Assembly (NCBI GenBank): GCA_026261815.1
Contig: JAMPIT010000354.1
Coordinates: 1,940,564 to 2,004,563, forward strand
Origin: Monarcha castaneiventris obscurior
Lineage: Eukaryota; Chordata; Aves; Passeriformes; Monarchidae
Direction of reading: 5' to 3'
DNA length: 64,000 nt
Each line of letters starts with the position of its first letter. Position 1 is the stretch's first letter. Positions 11,136-20,789 of this stretch are shown in pieces. A program made the translations under genes and the position numbers. Under the pieces are notes generated by a model. The model was not told the DNA's origin. It ran no database searches and worked only from the letters and a program-made list of their open reading frames with translations.

Positions 11136-11153
11136 TCTCACGTTGGGGCGCCA
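11136..11153 (-). promoter_or_regulatory. Primer binding site, tRNA-Lys type
   Basis: On the minus strand the 18 bases read TGGCGCCCCAACGTGAGA, two bases after the 5' LTR. This matches the tRNA-Lys class of primer sites apart from one extra C and 3' mismatches. It fixes the orientation of the element. Confidence 0.8.
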
Positions 11154-11155
11154 TT

Positions 11156-11472
11156 TAATACTTATTAAAATAAGTATTTAGTCAGTGGCAAAGAGGCAGG
11201 AAGGGAATCTGCGTGCCATTCCGGCAAGAGCATTTTATTGCATGCTCACTGCCAAAGGCTACAGAGGCAAATACACAGAACATTGCTGGCTCAGGCCAGG
11301 GGAAAGGTGGATCAGGGAGCAGGAACCAATGGGAAAGCTTTGGAGGAGTGACCAGGCTGACAGACACCCGCGGAATCCAAACCGGGACCGGCCATCCCAA
11401 GGAGCAGTCCACCTCGGGGGGGGAGACCCTCCGGCCCCCCCCCCGCACAATGTAAGTTCCTGGGCCACCACA
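11156..11472 (-). mobile_element. 5' LTR of gag-only element
   Basis: Partner of the LTR at 7904-8217 with the same TGTGGTG start (at 11472) and AATAAA signal. It is followed on the plus-strand side by the CTTTTT target-site copy at 11473-11478. Confidence 0.88.
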
Positions 11473-11478
11473 CTTTTT

Positions 11479-12318
11479 GAAGGCTCCAATTTCAAAACCA
11501 TTTCTCTAAACCCTTCTCCCTTTCCCTGTGCAGCTACGGTTGCTCTGGCTCTCTGCTGCCTGGAGTTGTCCCTCCTGGGAGCTGTTTCTCTGTACCCAAG
11601 GCTTGTCCCTGCCAGTGCTGCCAGAGCCCAGCCCAGCCCTGGGGGCTCAGCTCTGCCCTGCAGAGCCCTCCCAGCACAGGGCACTGCCCAGGGGCATCTC
11701 CCTGGCAGCAGGGCCTGAAGGGCAGCTCAGACAAAGGGAGATGCTGCAAGCCAAGGTGCTGCTGGTGCTGTCTGCAGGCAGGGGAGTGTGAGGAGGCACT
11801 TTCTGAGGGAGATCTGAGGCAGAGCTGCTGACCCCCAGTGTGGCAGTGCAGGAGTCTCAGTGACACAGACAAACCGGAGAGCCCCTTTCCCTTCCCTTGA
11901 TGAGAAAGCTGAGAGCAGCCCTGGCCATGCAGCACCATCTCCACAGCAGGAGGAATCTGCCCTGATGGGGGTCGCTCCTGCCACCTCCAACTTCTCCCCA
12001 CTGCCCATGGGGAGCTGCCAGGCAGGCTGAGAGCTGCCCCTGGCAGGTGGCAGATCCCCTGGCCTGGCAAAGAGCCCTCAGGGCTGCAGGAGCTGCTCTG
12101 CAGGACAGCCCTGGGCAGCCCTGGCTGCTCCCCCACCTTCCCAGCCTACAGCTGGCCCTGGCAGCAGGAGCCGTCCTGCCCTGTCCCTCTGCCGGTGCCC
12201 AGGGCAGCCCCGCTCTGCAGCACATCCTCCCCCAAAGCAGGAACGGCAGCAGAGCCATCCTTACAGCCATGGCAGCCGTGCCATGGGGCAGCTCTAGAAG
12301 CTCCCTGCAGCCAGAGAC
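11479..12318. other. No gene identified
   Basis: GC-rich sequence with overlapping low-complexity frames on both strands but no recognisable domain. AGAGAC at 12313-12318 is the left target-site copy of the next solo LTR. Confidence 0.45.
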
Positions 12319-12673
12319 TGTTGCCTTCTACTAGGAAGACAAAGTGACCTGGTTCAAGAAGCCAGCACGGCAGCTCGGCCTTGCCCGAGCTGCTCGGTCC
12401 ATAGACACACAGACACCAGTATGGTGGATGGTCAAATGGCGTTTATTATCTTATCTCATGAGGTTAAATAGTCAAGGGGGCTTCACTACGTCAGAAAAGG
12501 GGACGGTGGGATAGCTAGAGTTAGTAAGGAGTGGAAAACTACTGGGGTTAGGAGGGGTTGCATACCTAGGGTGATTGCTTATCACAAAGGAATGAGGGGG
12601 AGGAAGGTTCCATGCTGCTTCTGCTTTCTGTCACATCACGAGATCTTCCGTTCACCTGTCCCTATCTACCACA
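12319..12673 (-). mobile_element. Solo LTR with perfect AGAGAC target duplication
   Basis: On the minus strand it starts TGTGGTAGATAGG and ends GGCAACA. Perfect 6-bp duplications AGAGAC flank it at 12313-12318 and 12674-12679. An AATAAA signal is present on the minus strand (plus-strand TTTATT near 12440). The same LTR occurs in the opposite orientation at 52427-52787. The 6-bp duplication suggests an ERVK-class element. Confidence 0.93.
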
Positions 12674-12769
12674 AGAGACTCACTGTGTGCAACGCTCTGA
12701 AGATTTCTCCATGAATGAGTTCAGAGTTGTCCTTCCAGCTGCTTTACCCAGCTCTCTGCTTCACTCCTC

Positions 12770-13160
12770 CCAGGTACCTGCAGGCAGTGCCCTCAGCCCT
12801 GCTGGGCTGGCAGAAGAGCTGCTCCTCAGCAGAGCTGCCTCTTGGAAGCTCTTGTTGGTTGCCAGGAGCTTGAGAGTTCCCTCTGTGCCAGGAGCCCGGC
12901 CCAGCTCAGCAGCACAGACACAGCACAAGGACTTTCATGACCCTCTCGGGCCTTGCTGCTGAGGCCCTCAACATCAGGCCCTCACAGGGACTTGCAAAAA
13001 CCTCTCAAGAATTCAAGTCAAAATTGAACTCGAAAGTTTCTTGAAGTTTTAATGGGTCCCAGTGAGGGACAGGAGTGAGAAAGTGTCCCCAGGCTCCAGT
13101 CAGAGCAGAGAACTGGAGGCAGGGATGCCAGGTGGGGACAAAGAGAAGCCAAGTCTTGGT
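12770..13160 (+). repeat. Interspersed segment, inverted copy at 39.7-40.1 kb
   Basis: Shares an easily aligned stretch with the reverse complement of 39745-40130, for example the phrase running from GCCAGGAGCCCGGCCCAG through ACACAGCACAAGGACTTT and the CCCTCTCGGG segment after it. The copies are clearly diverged. In both places a GATGTCACA satellite or an associated LTR lies nearby, which suggests a shared segmental duplication. No coding evidence. Confidence 0.65.
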
Positions 13161-13429
13161 GTCCTGGGGCACAGCAGCGTCTGTGCCAGCAAGGGCTGTG
13201 AGGAGACACCTTGTGCTGAGGCCCTGGGGCCTCCTGGCACAGCCCCAGCAAGGCTGGGCACTGTCACCCCCTTGTGCTGCCCTCAGCATCCCCCCCACAT
13301 CCCAGTGGCCTCAGGGATCTGCTGCAAGGAGTCCCTGGGGAGCCTTGCTCAGGAATGGCCCTGGGGGGCTCCTCAATGCTCCCAGGGACTGCAGCTTTTT
13401 CCAAGCACTTTGCCTTTGGCTTTTGCCTG
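13161..13429. other. No gene identified
   Basis: GC-rich sequence with overlapping frames and no recognisable product, between a duplicated segment and a tandem repeat. Confidence 0.4.
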
Positions 13430-13748
13430 GGACTCTCTGAGAGCTTCCTGCAATCCTGGCCTCCAATTATCTGCCCTAATGAGTCCCTGGAGATTCTTTG
13501 TCAGTAACAACACTCAGTGAGACTAATTCATACTTCAGGGTACTTCAGTTTTTTAAGGTACTTTCCACACTGACTCTCTGAGAAGTTTGTGTAATCATGG
13601 CCTCCAATTATCTCCTTTAACGAGTCCCTTGAGAGCTTTGCATTGACACTCAGTGGGGCTCATTAATGCTCTGAGATACTCAAGGTTTTGAAGGTACTTT
13701 GGATTTTCCTTCCCACACTGGGTCTCCGAGAGGTTTCTGTGCAATCAT
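13430..13748. repeat. Short tandem array, about 130-150-bp unit
   Basis: Two full units and a partial one share GGCCTCCAATTATCT, GAGTCCCT, a CACTCAGTG segment and AGGTACTTT. The array runs into the LTR that begins at 13749. Confidence 0.7.
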
Positions 13749-14187
13749 TAATGCCTGAAGTGGCCCCCTAAAAAACAGAGAACAGACAAGAATAAGGGAA
13801 TAAAGGTAGGTGTTTATTTGAAGTGCCTTCTAAGGTACCCTGGGGAGTCCAGAGGCTACTGCCAAAATGGACCCCAAGATGGACTGCGGGTCACAAGTTC
13901 TTCACACTTTTAGAAGTTTGGTTCATTTCCATACCAGGGTTAATTCTCCATTTAAAGATTCATTCAGTGATGTAATTTTCCTAAGCTTTCCCCCCCTTTA
14001 GAGGCTTTTGGTTTATTCTTTTTGGGTCTAGGATAGTCTGAGTGTCCTTGGAGAGCAGGCCTGGAGAGGCTTTGTTATGTCTGCCTAGCATGAGAGAGCA
14101 GAAGTTAACAGGCTACAAGAAACTTCAGAGTTACACACCAGGCAGTACAGGATTTGAAAAATATGCAAGTTAAAACCTAAGGCATCA
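13749..14187 (-). mobile_element. 3' LTR of minus-strand ERV1
   Basis: A 439-bp LTR matching, in reverse complement, the plus-strand copies at 15932-16371 and 17687-18125. Its 5' end (at 14187) reads TGATGCCTTAGGTTTTAA. A polypurine tract lies directly outside that end, so this is the 3' LTR of a provirus whose interior extends to higher coordinates. It is more diverged than the two plus copies; its terminus reads TAATGCC instead of TGATGCC. Confidence 0.88.
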
Positions 14188-14199
14188 TTCCCCCTCTTT
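14188..14199 (-). promoter_or_regulatory. Polypurine tract
   Basis: The minus strand reads AAAGAGGGGGAA immediately before the TGATGCC LTR start. This is the expected plus-strand primer for reverse transcription in this element. Confidence 0.8.
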
Positions 14200-14629
14200 A
14201 GAGGCTTGACAAGGCCTCTACCTTGTTGAGACTCTGTTCTAAATATTCTAAATATCTACTAATAATATGTGTCTAACAGCAGTATACATCTAACAATAGT
14301 ATATATAAACAAGAAATATAATTACAATTATTATGAACAATTCTTTAATCCAGGGCCCATTTGGTAACCATGAAATCAGGATGTGGAAGATATAATCAGA
14401 GCTCAGTTTGTTATCTTTTAGTGCTATCTAATGTAAGATCTGAGTTAGTTCTCAAATTGTAAACAAATTTTGCTGATCTTTCCACTTTGATTTCCATGTC
14501 AGTTGTTAGTTCTGTATCCAAATGAATGTCTTTGGATATACTTTGGATGAGAATCATATGTAAATTTTGGTTCCAAACCTGAGTCAGGGTTTCCAGCTGT
14601 ATAGATAATAAGCACAGGAAAAGAATAAT
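14200..14629 (-). other. ERV1 interior without readable frame
   Basis: A/T-rich sequence between the integrase end and the polypurine tract, where env would be expected. No env domain or open frame is recognisable, so env has been deleted or has decayed. Confidence 0.5.
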
Positions 14630-14962
14630 TTAAATGACATCATCTTCATTTGTATCAGGCTCTGTTTTCTCAGTTGTTTCAGGAGCAAGAACCTTCTTAG
14701 CTCTGGAGTAGTGAATCCAGGGTGCTTTGCCAGCCACTTTGACTGCGGTGAGGGTGGTCAGCAAAATCTGGAATGGTCCTCTCGCCTTGGCCTGTAGAGG
14801 GTCACTGTCCCAGCACTTAACCCAGAGCCAGTGTCCAGGCTGGAAGGGATGTGCAGGGGTGTCCAGTCCTATGGGTGTGGGTAACACGATGTAATTCTGG
14901 AGCTTCTGCACAGTGGAACCCAAAGCCATTAGGTATCTCTTGACATCAAGTTTCCCCCTCAT
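14630..14962 (-). pseudogene. pol: ERV1 integrase C-terminal fragment
   Basis: A 110-codon frame matching the C-terminal beta-barrel of gammaretroviral (ERV1) integrase. It has an HPFQPGHWLWVK segment (a variant of HxFQPGDxVxVK), then GPFQILLTT, TAVKVAG, PWIHYSRAKK and an acidic tail. Most of the catalytic core is missing; sequence at 14963-15100 is diverged pol without a clean frame. It belongs with the minus-strand LTR at 13749-14187. Not functional: only the last part of pol survives. Confidence 0.85.
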
Positions 14963-15102
14963 GTGAATCTCACCTGGAACATGTGGAATTTGCTATGGCT
15001 GCCATACAGTATTTCATAGGGACTGATGTTATCCCTGTGCCTCGGTTGTGTGCGCGGATCCTCAGGAAAGCTACATGCAAGGCCTGAACCCATGGCATGG
15101 AT

Positions 15103-15119
15103 GTCTCTAAAACCTAAGG
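15103..15119 (-). mobile_element. Isolated LTR terminus against satellite
   Basis: The bases AAAACCTAAGGCATCA equal the terminal segment (TGATGCCTTAGGTTTT in reverse) of the 439-bp LTR and sit exactly where the following satellite starts. A relic LTR edge; the rest of the LTR is absent. Confidence 0.7.
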
Positions 15120-15931
15120 CATCACCATCACCTCACAGGGCTCTCCTGGGTTCCATGAGGCCCCTGTGACACACTGGAGCTGCAGTTCAGTGAGGTTCCA
15201 TAACCTCACCAGGGTCTCTGGGGTTCCATGAGGCCCCTGTGTGACACACTGTAGCTGCAGTTCAGTGAGGTTCCATAACCTCACCAGGGTCTCTGGGGTT
15301 CAATGGGGCGTGCCCTTCTCGCATTTGAGCCTTGGTTCCATGAGTTCCATCCACTGACAGTGGTGTCTGTGTTCCGTGAGGCCCAGCTGTATCCCATCAG
15401 AGCCTTGCTTTCACCAGGTTCCAATACCTCACCATGGTCTCCTGAGCTCCATGAGGCCTCGCTGTGTCACACTGGAGCTTTGGTTCCATAAGGTTCCTTA
15501 GCCTCACTATGGTATCTTTGGTTCAATGAGGCTTCTCTGATTTACATTAGAGCCCTGGTTCCATGAATTTCCTTACCTTCACTATGGTTTGGGTTCCATA
15601 ATTTCCTGATGTGCCACTTTAGCATTTTGGTTCCATGAGATTCCATAGCATCAATGTGGTCTCCTGTCTTCCATAAGGCCCCACTGTGTCACACTGCAGC
15701 CTTGATTCCATGAGTTTCCATAACCTCACAGCATCTCCTGGGTTCCATGAGGCCCTTGTGTGACACATTGCATCCTTGGTTCCATGAAGTTCCAAAAACT
15801 CAGTATGGTCTCTTGGCTCCCTGAGGCTCCTCTGTGTCCCACTGGAGCCTTGGTTCAATTGGATTCCATAAGCTCACAATATTTTCCTGCATTTAATTAG
15901 GAGCCGCTGTTTCACATTTCAGCCTTGGATT
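15120..15931 (+). repeat. TTCCATGAGG satellite, unit about 70-80 bp
   Basis: Degenerate repeats of GGTTCCATGAGGCCCCTGTG, a CACACTGGAGC segment and CCATAACCTCACCA. Both array edges meet ends of the 439-bp LTR: the relic terminus at 15103-15119 and the full LTR starting at 15932. Confidence 0.85.
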
Positions 15932-16371
15932 TGATGCCTTAGGTTTTAACTTTTATATTTTTCAAATTCTGTACTGCTTAGAGTGCAACTCTGCAGTTCC
16001 TTGTAGCCTGTAATTTCTGCTCTCTCGTGCTGGGCAGACATAACAAAGCCTCTCCAGTCTTTGCCTTCAAGCACAGCCAGGCTCTTCTGGGCCCAAAATG
16101 TGTGAACCAAAGCTTCTAAAGGGGGAACAAGCTGAGGGGAAAATTACATCATTGAACTGGGGCTTTAATTGGAGAATTAACCGTGGTATGCAAATGAACC
16201 AAACCCATAAAAGTGTGAAGAACTCGTGATCTCTCGTCCATCTTGGGGTCCATTTTTTGGAAGCAGCCTCTGGCTCCCCAGGGTGTACCTTGAAGGCCCT
16301 TTAAATAAACACCTATCTTTATTCCCTTACTCTTGTCTGGTCTCTGTTTCAGGTGGCTGGAGACGACATCA
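15932..16371 (+). mobile_element. ERV1-type LTR, plus orientation
   Basis: TGATGCCTTAGG start and GACATCA end, about 440 bp. It holds a TATA-like element (CATAAAAG, near 16206) and AATAAA (near 16303). It is close to the copy at 17687-18125, but its 3' end is followed directly by satellite instead of a primer binding site. Confidence 0.88.
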
Positions 16372-17686
16372 ACATAGCCCCTGTGATGTCACAGCCTACT
16401 CTGTGATGTCACAGCCCACTCTGTGATGTCACAGCCCACTCTGTGATGTCACACAGACCCCTGTGATGTCACACAGCCCCCTGTGATGACACAGCCCCCT
16501 GTGATGTCACAGACCACTCTCAGATGTCACACAGCCCACTCTGTGATGTCACACATCCATCTGTGATGTCACAGCCCACTCAGTGATGTCACAGCTCACT
16601 CTGTGATGTCACAGCCCCCTGTGATGTCACACAGCCCCCTGGGGTGTCACAGCTCACTTTGTGATGTCACACAGCCCCCTGTAAGGTCACAGCCATCTGT
16701 GATGTCACAGCCCTTTCTGTGATGTCTCAGCTCACTCTGTGATGTCACTCAGCCCCCTGTGATGTCACATCCCACTCTGTGATGTCACACAGCCCACTCT
16801 GTGGTGTCACACAGCCCCCTGTGATGTCACAGCCCACTCTGTGATGTCACAACCCACTCTGTGGTGTCACAGCCCTCTCTGGGATGTCACACAGCCCACT
16901 CTGTGATGTCACACATCCATCTGTGATGTCACAGCCCACTCTGTGATGTCACACATCCATCCGTGATGTCACACAGCCCACTCTGTGACGTCACACAGCC
17001 CCCTGTGATGTCACAGCCTACTCTGTGATGTCACAGCCCACTCTGTGATGTCACTCAGCCCCCTGTGATGTCACAGCCCACTCTGATGTCACAACCCACT
17101 CTGTGATGTCACACAGCCCACTCTGTGATTTCACACATCTATCTGTGATGTCACAGCCCATTCTGTGATGTCACACCATCCACACTGTGATGTCACACAT
17201 CCATCTGTGATTTCACAGCCCACTCTGTGATGTCACACAGTCCCCTGTGATGTCACTGCCCACTCTGTGATGTCATACAGCCCACTCTGTGATGTCACAT
17301 AGCTATCAGTGATGTCACAGCGCACTCTGTGATGTCACACAGCGCCCTGTGATGTCACAGCCCACTCTGATGTCACAATGCCATCTGTGATGTCACACAG
17401 CCCCTGTGATGTCACAGCCCACTCTCTGTGGTCACTTATCCCCTATGATGTCACAGCCCACTCTGTGATGTCACACAGCCCCCTGTGATGTGACAGCCCA
17501 CTCTGTGATGTCACATAGCTATCAGTGATGTCACACAGCCATCTGTGATGTCAAATACCCCTGTGATGTCACAGCTGGCCCTGTGATGTCACAGTCCACT
17601 CTTTGATGTCACAGCCCACTCTGTGATGTCACAGCCCAGTCTCCGATGTCACACAGCCCCCTGTGATATCACAGCCCACTCTGTGA
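16372..17686 (+). repeat. GATGTCACA satellite array
   Basis: About 1.3 kb of a short unit, about 20-28 bp, consensus CCCACTCTGTGATGTCACA with optional CAGCCCCCT. The core TGTGATGTCACA is nearly self-complementary. The array is bounded on both sides by direct copies of the same LTR (15932-16371 and 17687-18125), as if it replaced the interior of an LTR element. One unit carries the perfect palindrome TGACGTCA near 16986. Related arrays occur at 40145-40545 (opposite strand) and 52808-54080. Confidence 0.92.
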
Positions 17687-18125
17687 TGATGCCTTAGGTT
17701 TTAACTTTTATATTTTTCAAATTCTGTACTGCTTAGAGTGCAACTCTGCAGTTCCTTGTAGCCTGTAATTTCTGCTCTCTCGTGCTGGGCAGACATAACA
17801 AAGCCTGTCCAGTCTTTGCCTTCAAGCACAGCCAGGCTCTTCTGGGCCCAAAATGTGTAAACCAAAGACTCTAAGGGAGGAGCAAGCTGAGGGGAATTAC
17901 ATCATTGAACTGGGGCTTTAATTGGAGAATTAACTGTGGTATGCAAATGAACCAAACCCATAAAAGTGTGAAGAACTCGTGACCTGTCGTCCATCTTGGG
18001 GTCCGTTGTTGGAAGCAGCCTCTGGCTCGCCCAGGGTGTACCTTGAAGGCCCTTCAAATGAACACCTATCTTTATTCCCTTACTCTTGTCTAGTCTCTGT
18101 TTCTAGGTGGCTGGAGAAGGCATCA
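17687..18125 (+). mobile_element. 5' LTR of tRNA-Arg-primed ERV1
   Basis: A 439-bp LTR with perfect TGATGCC...GGCATCA ends, a TATA-like CATAAAAG near 17959 and an AATGAA-type variant where the sister copy has AATAAA. Unlike the copy at 15932, it is followed by a primer binding site, leader and gag, so it is a true 5' LTR. Confidence 0.88.
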
Positions 18126-18131
18126 GTTCTT

Positions 18132-18149
18132 TGGCACCCCAGATGGGAC
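18132..18149 (+). promoter_or_regulatory. Primer binding site, tRNA-Arg(CCU) type
   Basis: TGGCACCCCAGATGGGAC, six bases after the LTR. It is complementary to the 3' end of a vertebrate tRNA-Arg(CCU) as I know it (GTCCCATCTGGGGTG plus CCA), apparently without mismatch. This identifies the primer of the element. Confidence 0.75.
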
Positions 18150-18472
18150 AACGAGGCTTCCGAAAATCCTCTGGGACTTAGGAAGGTCCAGCTCAGCTCC
18201 CCCCCACTGCCGGCACCCAGCGGGGGCAGTTGCTGCAGTCCGGGAGGCAGCGGAGAAGCTCCAAGAGCCCAGGAAACTCCAGACCCAGCACAGAGGCACG
18301 TGAGTAACTGAATAAAGGTGGTATTCTGTTAGCACCCGGGTTGGTGTTAAGGGATCTCTTACAGTTTGTTTAGGGACTCGGAAGAGTCTGGGGGGGTTTC
18401 ATTTGGTGTTTCCTCCTTTTGTTAGCTTGGCAGCTCCTGAGAGCTTGTCAGGGAACTCGTGTGAGTTCCAGG

Positions 18473-18968
18473 TGTTGGGAGGCGGGCCCGGAATCAAGAG
18501 ACGACTCGATACGAGTTAGCAGCTTGTTCCGTTTATTGCTTGATTCGTCTTCCTTATATATGATCCTAAAGTCATTTTTCTTATATACCCTTCTAATTAT
18601 AACACATGTGGTCAGTGATACTATAATTAGTTACAAAGCCTTATAAAGCCAAATAACTATTAGTTATAATCACTAAATCATGTGCTTCATGCTAATTATT
18701 TGTGGTTTAACAATATCTTGTTGTTACATAACATCTGTCCATGGCCCAGCGCCCAATTGCTTCCACTATCAGCTCACAGATAGTTCAAGGACTCCCAGCT
18801 TGGTTTGAGCTCAGCGTTCATGCTAGCTCAGAATCCAAGTTAGGGTTGTGCAGGCCTTTCAGGGACCCACATCCCAGCGATGCGAGCCACCCTTCTACAC
18901 CAGGGAATTTAGTTTTCCCTCTGTTGGTTCGTTGCTAGCTGGTGTCCAGCACTGCCCTTTGGCACACA
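18473..18968 (-). mobile_element. Solo LTR inserted in ERV1 leader
   Basis: Minus-strand LTR (start TGTGTGCC at 18968, plus-strand left edge TGTTGGGAGG). AATAAA (plus-strand TTTATT near 18535) and a TATA-type TATATAAGG lie in LTR order. The near-duplicated hexamers TCCAGG (18467-18472) and GCCAGG (18969-18974) differ at one base. It lies between the primer site and the gag start of the tRNA-Arg ERV1, so it inserted later. Confidence 0.72.
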
Positions 18969-19139
18969 GCCAGGTGGTGCAGAGGCTTGGAGGCTTGGAA
19001 GGTAAATCCAGCCACAGTTTGAATTTCCGGGGTTTTGGGTTCAAATCCCACTTTCTCTAGTTTTCTCTTTTTGCTTTATAGAGTGTTTTAGATCGCTTTG
19101 CTTTATTTCTGTGAATTTTCTGTTTGTAGGCATGAAACC

Positions 19140-19463
19140 ATGGGCTGTAATATTTCTTGTATGGAGAATGATATACTGCAGGGCTGCCCTTTGAGGCATG
19201 TCCTGGAAGAATGGGGAAAGTTAACTGGTGGAGATTTGGCCCTTACAAAAGCGGAATTAATTCGGCTTTCTACAGTGATCTGGCCAGTTTATAAGTCAGA
19301 TAACCAGCAAAGATGGCCCCAGTTTGGCAGCCTAGATGAAGAATTAATATCGAGTTTAATATCAAGCCTCCAAAACCATCACTGCTTCTTAGAAATTGAG
19401 TATGCAAGACTCTTTTTAGTTGTAGCCCAGATACAAGAAACCAAACAGGAGTGTAGTATATGA
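19140..19463 (+). pseudogene. gag: ERV1 gag matrix fragment
   Basis: A 107-codon frame starting MGCNIS, with a myristoylation-type Gly2. It contains LEEWGKLTGG and an aromatic IWPVY segment typical of gammaretroviral matrix organisation. It stops at 19463, just where the LTR of the next ERV1 begins, and no capsid follows, so the gag gene was truncated by that insertion or an associated deletion. It belongs to the tRNA-Arg element with its 5' LTR at 17687. Confidence 0.7.
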
Positions 19464-20025
19464 TGCAAAATAATTCGTGCTAAAACTTTAAAGATTACAG
19501 CATTTTGCTGAGGCTGAGAAAAGCAAAACAGGTGGCTGCAAAAATGTGCGGTTCAAGGATCTCTGTCTGAATAAGCCCTGAGAAGATACATTCCAGAGAT
19601 AAGCATTTAGTGTGATTTCCTCATCTGGCAGAGCTCCAGGATGTGTGTGTTTGTACAGAAATGGAGTCCCAGGATGTATGTACAAGCCACAATTATATAC
19701 TTGCACCAGAAACTGATTTCAACAGCAAAAATCGAATATTGATTTCAGGAACTGTCATCAGACATGGTGAAAAAAACAGGAAAACCATATTGTTGCATTG
19801 AAAAGATAAAGCTAAACAAAGAAGAAAAAAGGTATAAAAGGACACCTAAGAGAAACCGCAGTTGTGAACAGGCGAGATTTGAACCGATAGAGGTCGGAAC
19901 TCAGTTCACCCAGCGCCGATCGCCGGGGTCGGTGTTGCTTTGCTTTGTGGCTCTTTCCAAATTTTATACTTTGATTATTAATAAATTCTCTTTAATCATA
20001 ATATTGATTGGCTCGTTTATAAGAA
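19461..20025 (+). mobile_element. 5' LTR of second ERV1
   Basis: Starts near TGATGCAAAATAATTC, with TATA (GGTATAAAAGG, near 19831) and AATAAA (near 19980), and ends just before a primer site at 20027. The exact termini are uncertain because the usual CA end is not obvious. Confidence 0.7.
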
Positions 20026-20026
20026 T

Positions 20027-20044
20027 TGGTGACACCCTGACGTG
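20027..20044 (+). promoter_or_regulatory. Primer binding site, tRNA-Trp-like
   Basis: TGGTGACACCCTGACGTG resembles the tRNA-Trp primer site (TGGTGACCCCGACGTGAT) with a small insertion and substitution. The mismatch means the assignment is tentative. Confidence 0.55.
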
Positions 20045-20789
20045 ATCCAATTTTTTGGGTCTGCAGTTTTCCTTTTCCGATCGAGAAGGTGCCCCGCTGA
20101 ATTCAGCGGCCCGATGGCATAGCAGAACCAGCAAGACCCAGTTGGATTCTGAACACCAAAATTGAGGTAGAAGCCACAAGCAAAGGGAGAGAGAGAAACG
20201 AGCTTGGAGCTCCCGGAGAGACTTAGAGGAGACCCAGGAGAGGGCCCTCGGAACTGCGGCGCATTTCATTCGTAAAACTCGACGTGCACGAAGAATCCAC
20301 GCAGGAAAAGGGGCCGTAAGTACTGCGAGGGTGAATGTGAGTGGCTGAGCATGTGTATGAGACATGATAATATCACGAAGCGAGAGCAGACCCCAAAAAC
20401 TGCAGTTCTGTATTCCTGCAAGGGAGCCGGTTGGTTATGGGGGAAGTGGATCTGACGGGAAACTCATTACACATGTAAAATCCAAAACTCAGGAAAAGTT
20501 CAGACTTCAGCCACAGGAAGGCTAGAGGGAAAGGGACATCCCCAGAAATTCGGGGAACTGGAAAGCCCTCTTTGCCTAGGACCAGGGAAGGTCCAGGGGA
20601 GAGAAAGTAAGGAGAAATACGAGGGAGCTTTTTACCAGCTCAAAACCCGCGGGACGGTCCTGCGCTGGTCACTGAAACGGTAATCCAAAAATCAGCTAAA
20701 ACATGGTGTGTACTAACCACTGTTAGGAATCAATGTGTAACTGAGTGAAACGCACACAAAGTTGAGAGGCGAGTGAGAGTCTCTGATAA
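20045..20789 (+). other. Leader of the second ERV1
   Basis: Non-coding leader between the primer site and gag, where a packaging signal would be expected. It contains a possible splice-donor string, GGCCGTAAGTAC, near 20310. No long frame. Confidence 0.5.

Larger units (their letters stand above)
7904..11472 (-). mobile_element. Non-autonomous gag-only LTR element with both LTRs
   Basis: A complete 3.57-kb LTR element on the minus strand. Its two direct LTRs (7904-8217 and 11156-11472) differ by about four substitutions and two homopolymer length changes. The flanks carry a 6-bp target duplication, CTTTTT, at 7898-7903 and 11473-11478. A tRNA-Lys-type primer binding site abuts the 5' LTR. 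The interior (about 2.9 kb) holds one Gag-like frame broken by a single stop, and no protease, reverse transcriptase, integrase or env sequence. The element must therefore have been mobilised by another ERV. The 6-bp duplication and Lys primer point to an ERVK (class II) helper. Low LTR divergence marks it as one of the youngest insertions in the window. Confidence 0.88.

Noticed and set aside
16372..17686. CRISPR array
   Set aside because: The units have no unique spacers and the setting is a vertebrate genome; it is a satellite.
19800..20045. A tRNA gene around the GGTATAAAAGG and GAACCGATAGAGGTCGGAAC text
   Set aside because: No cloverleaf with A and B boxes could be made out; position and signals fit an LTR promoter and primer site.
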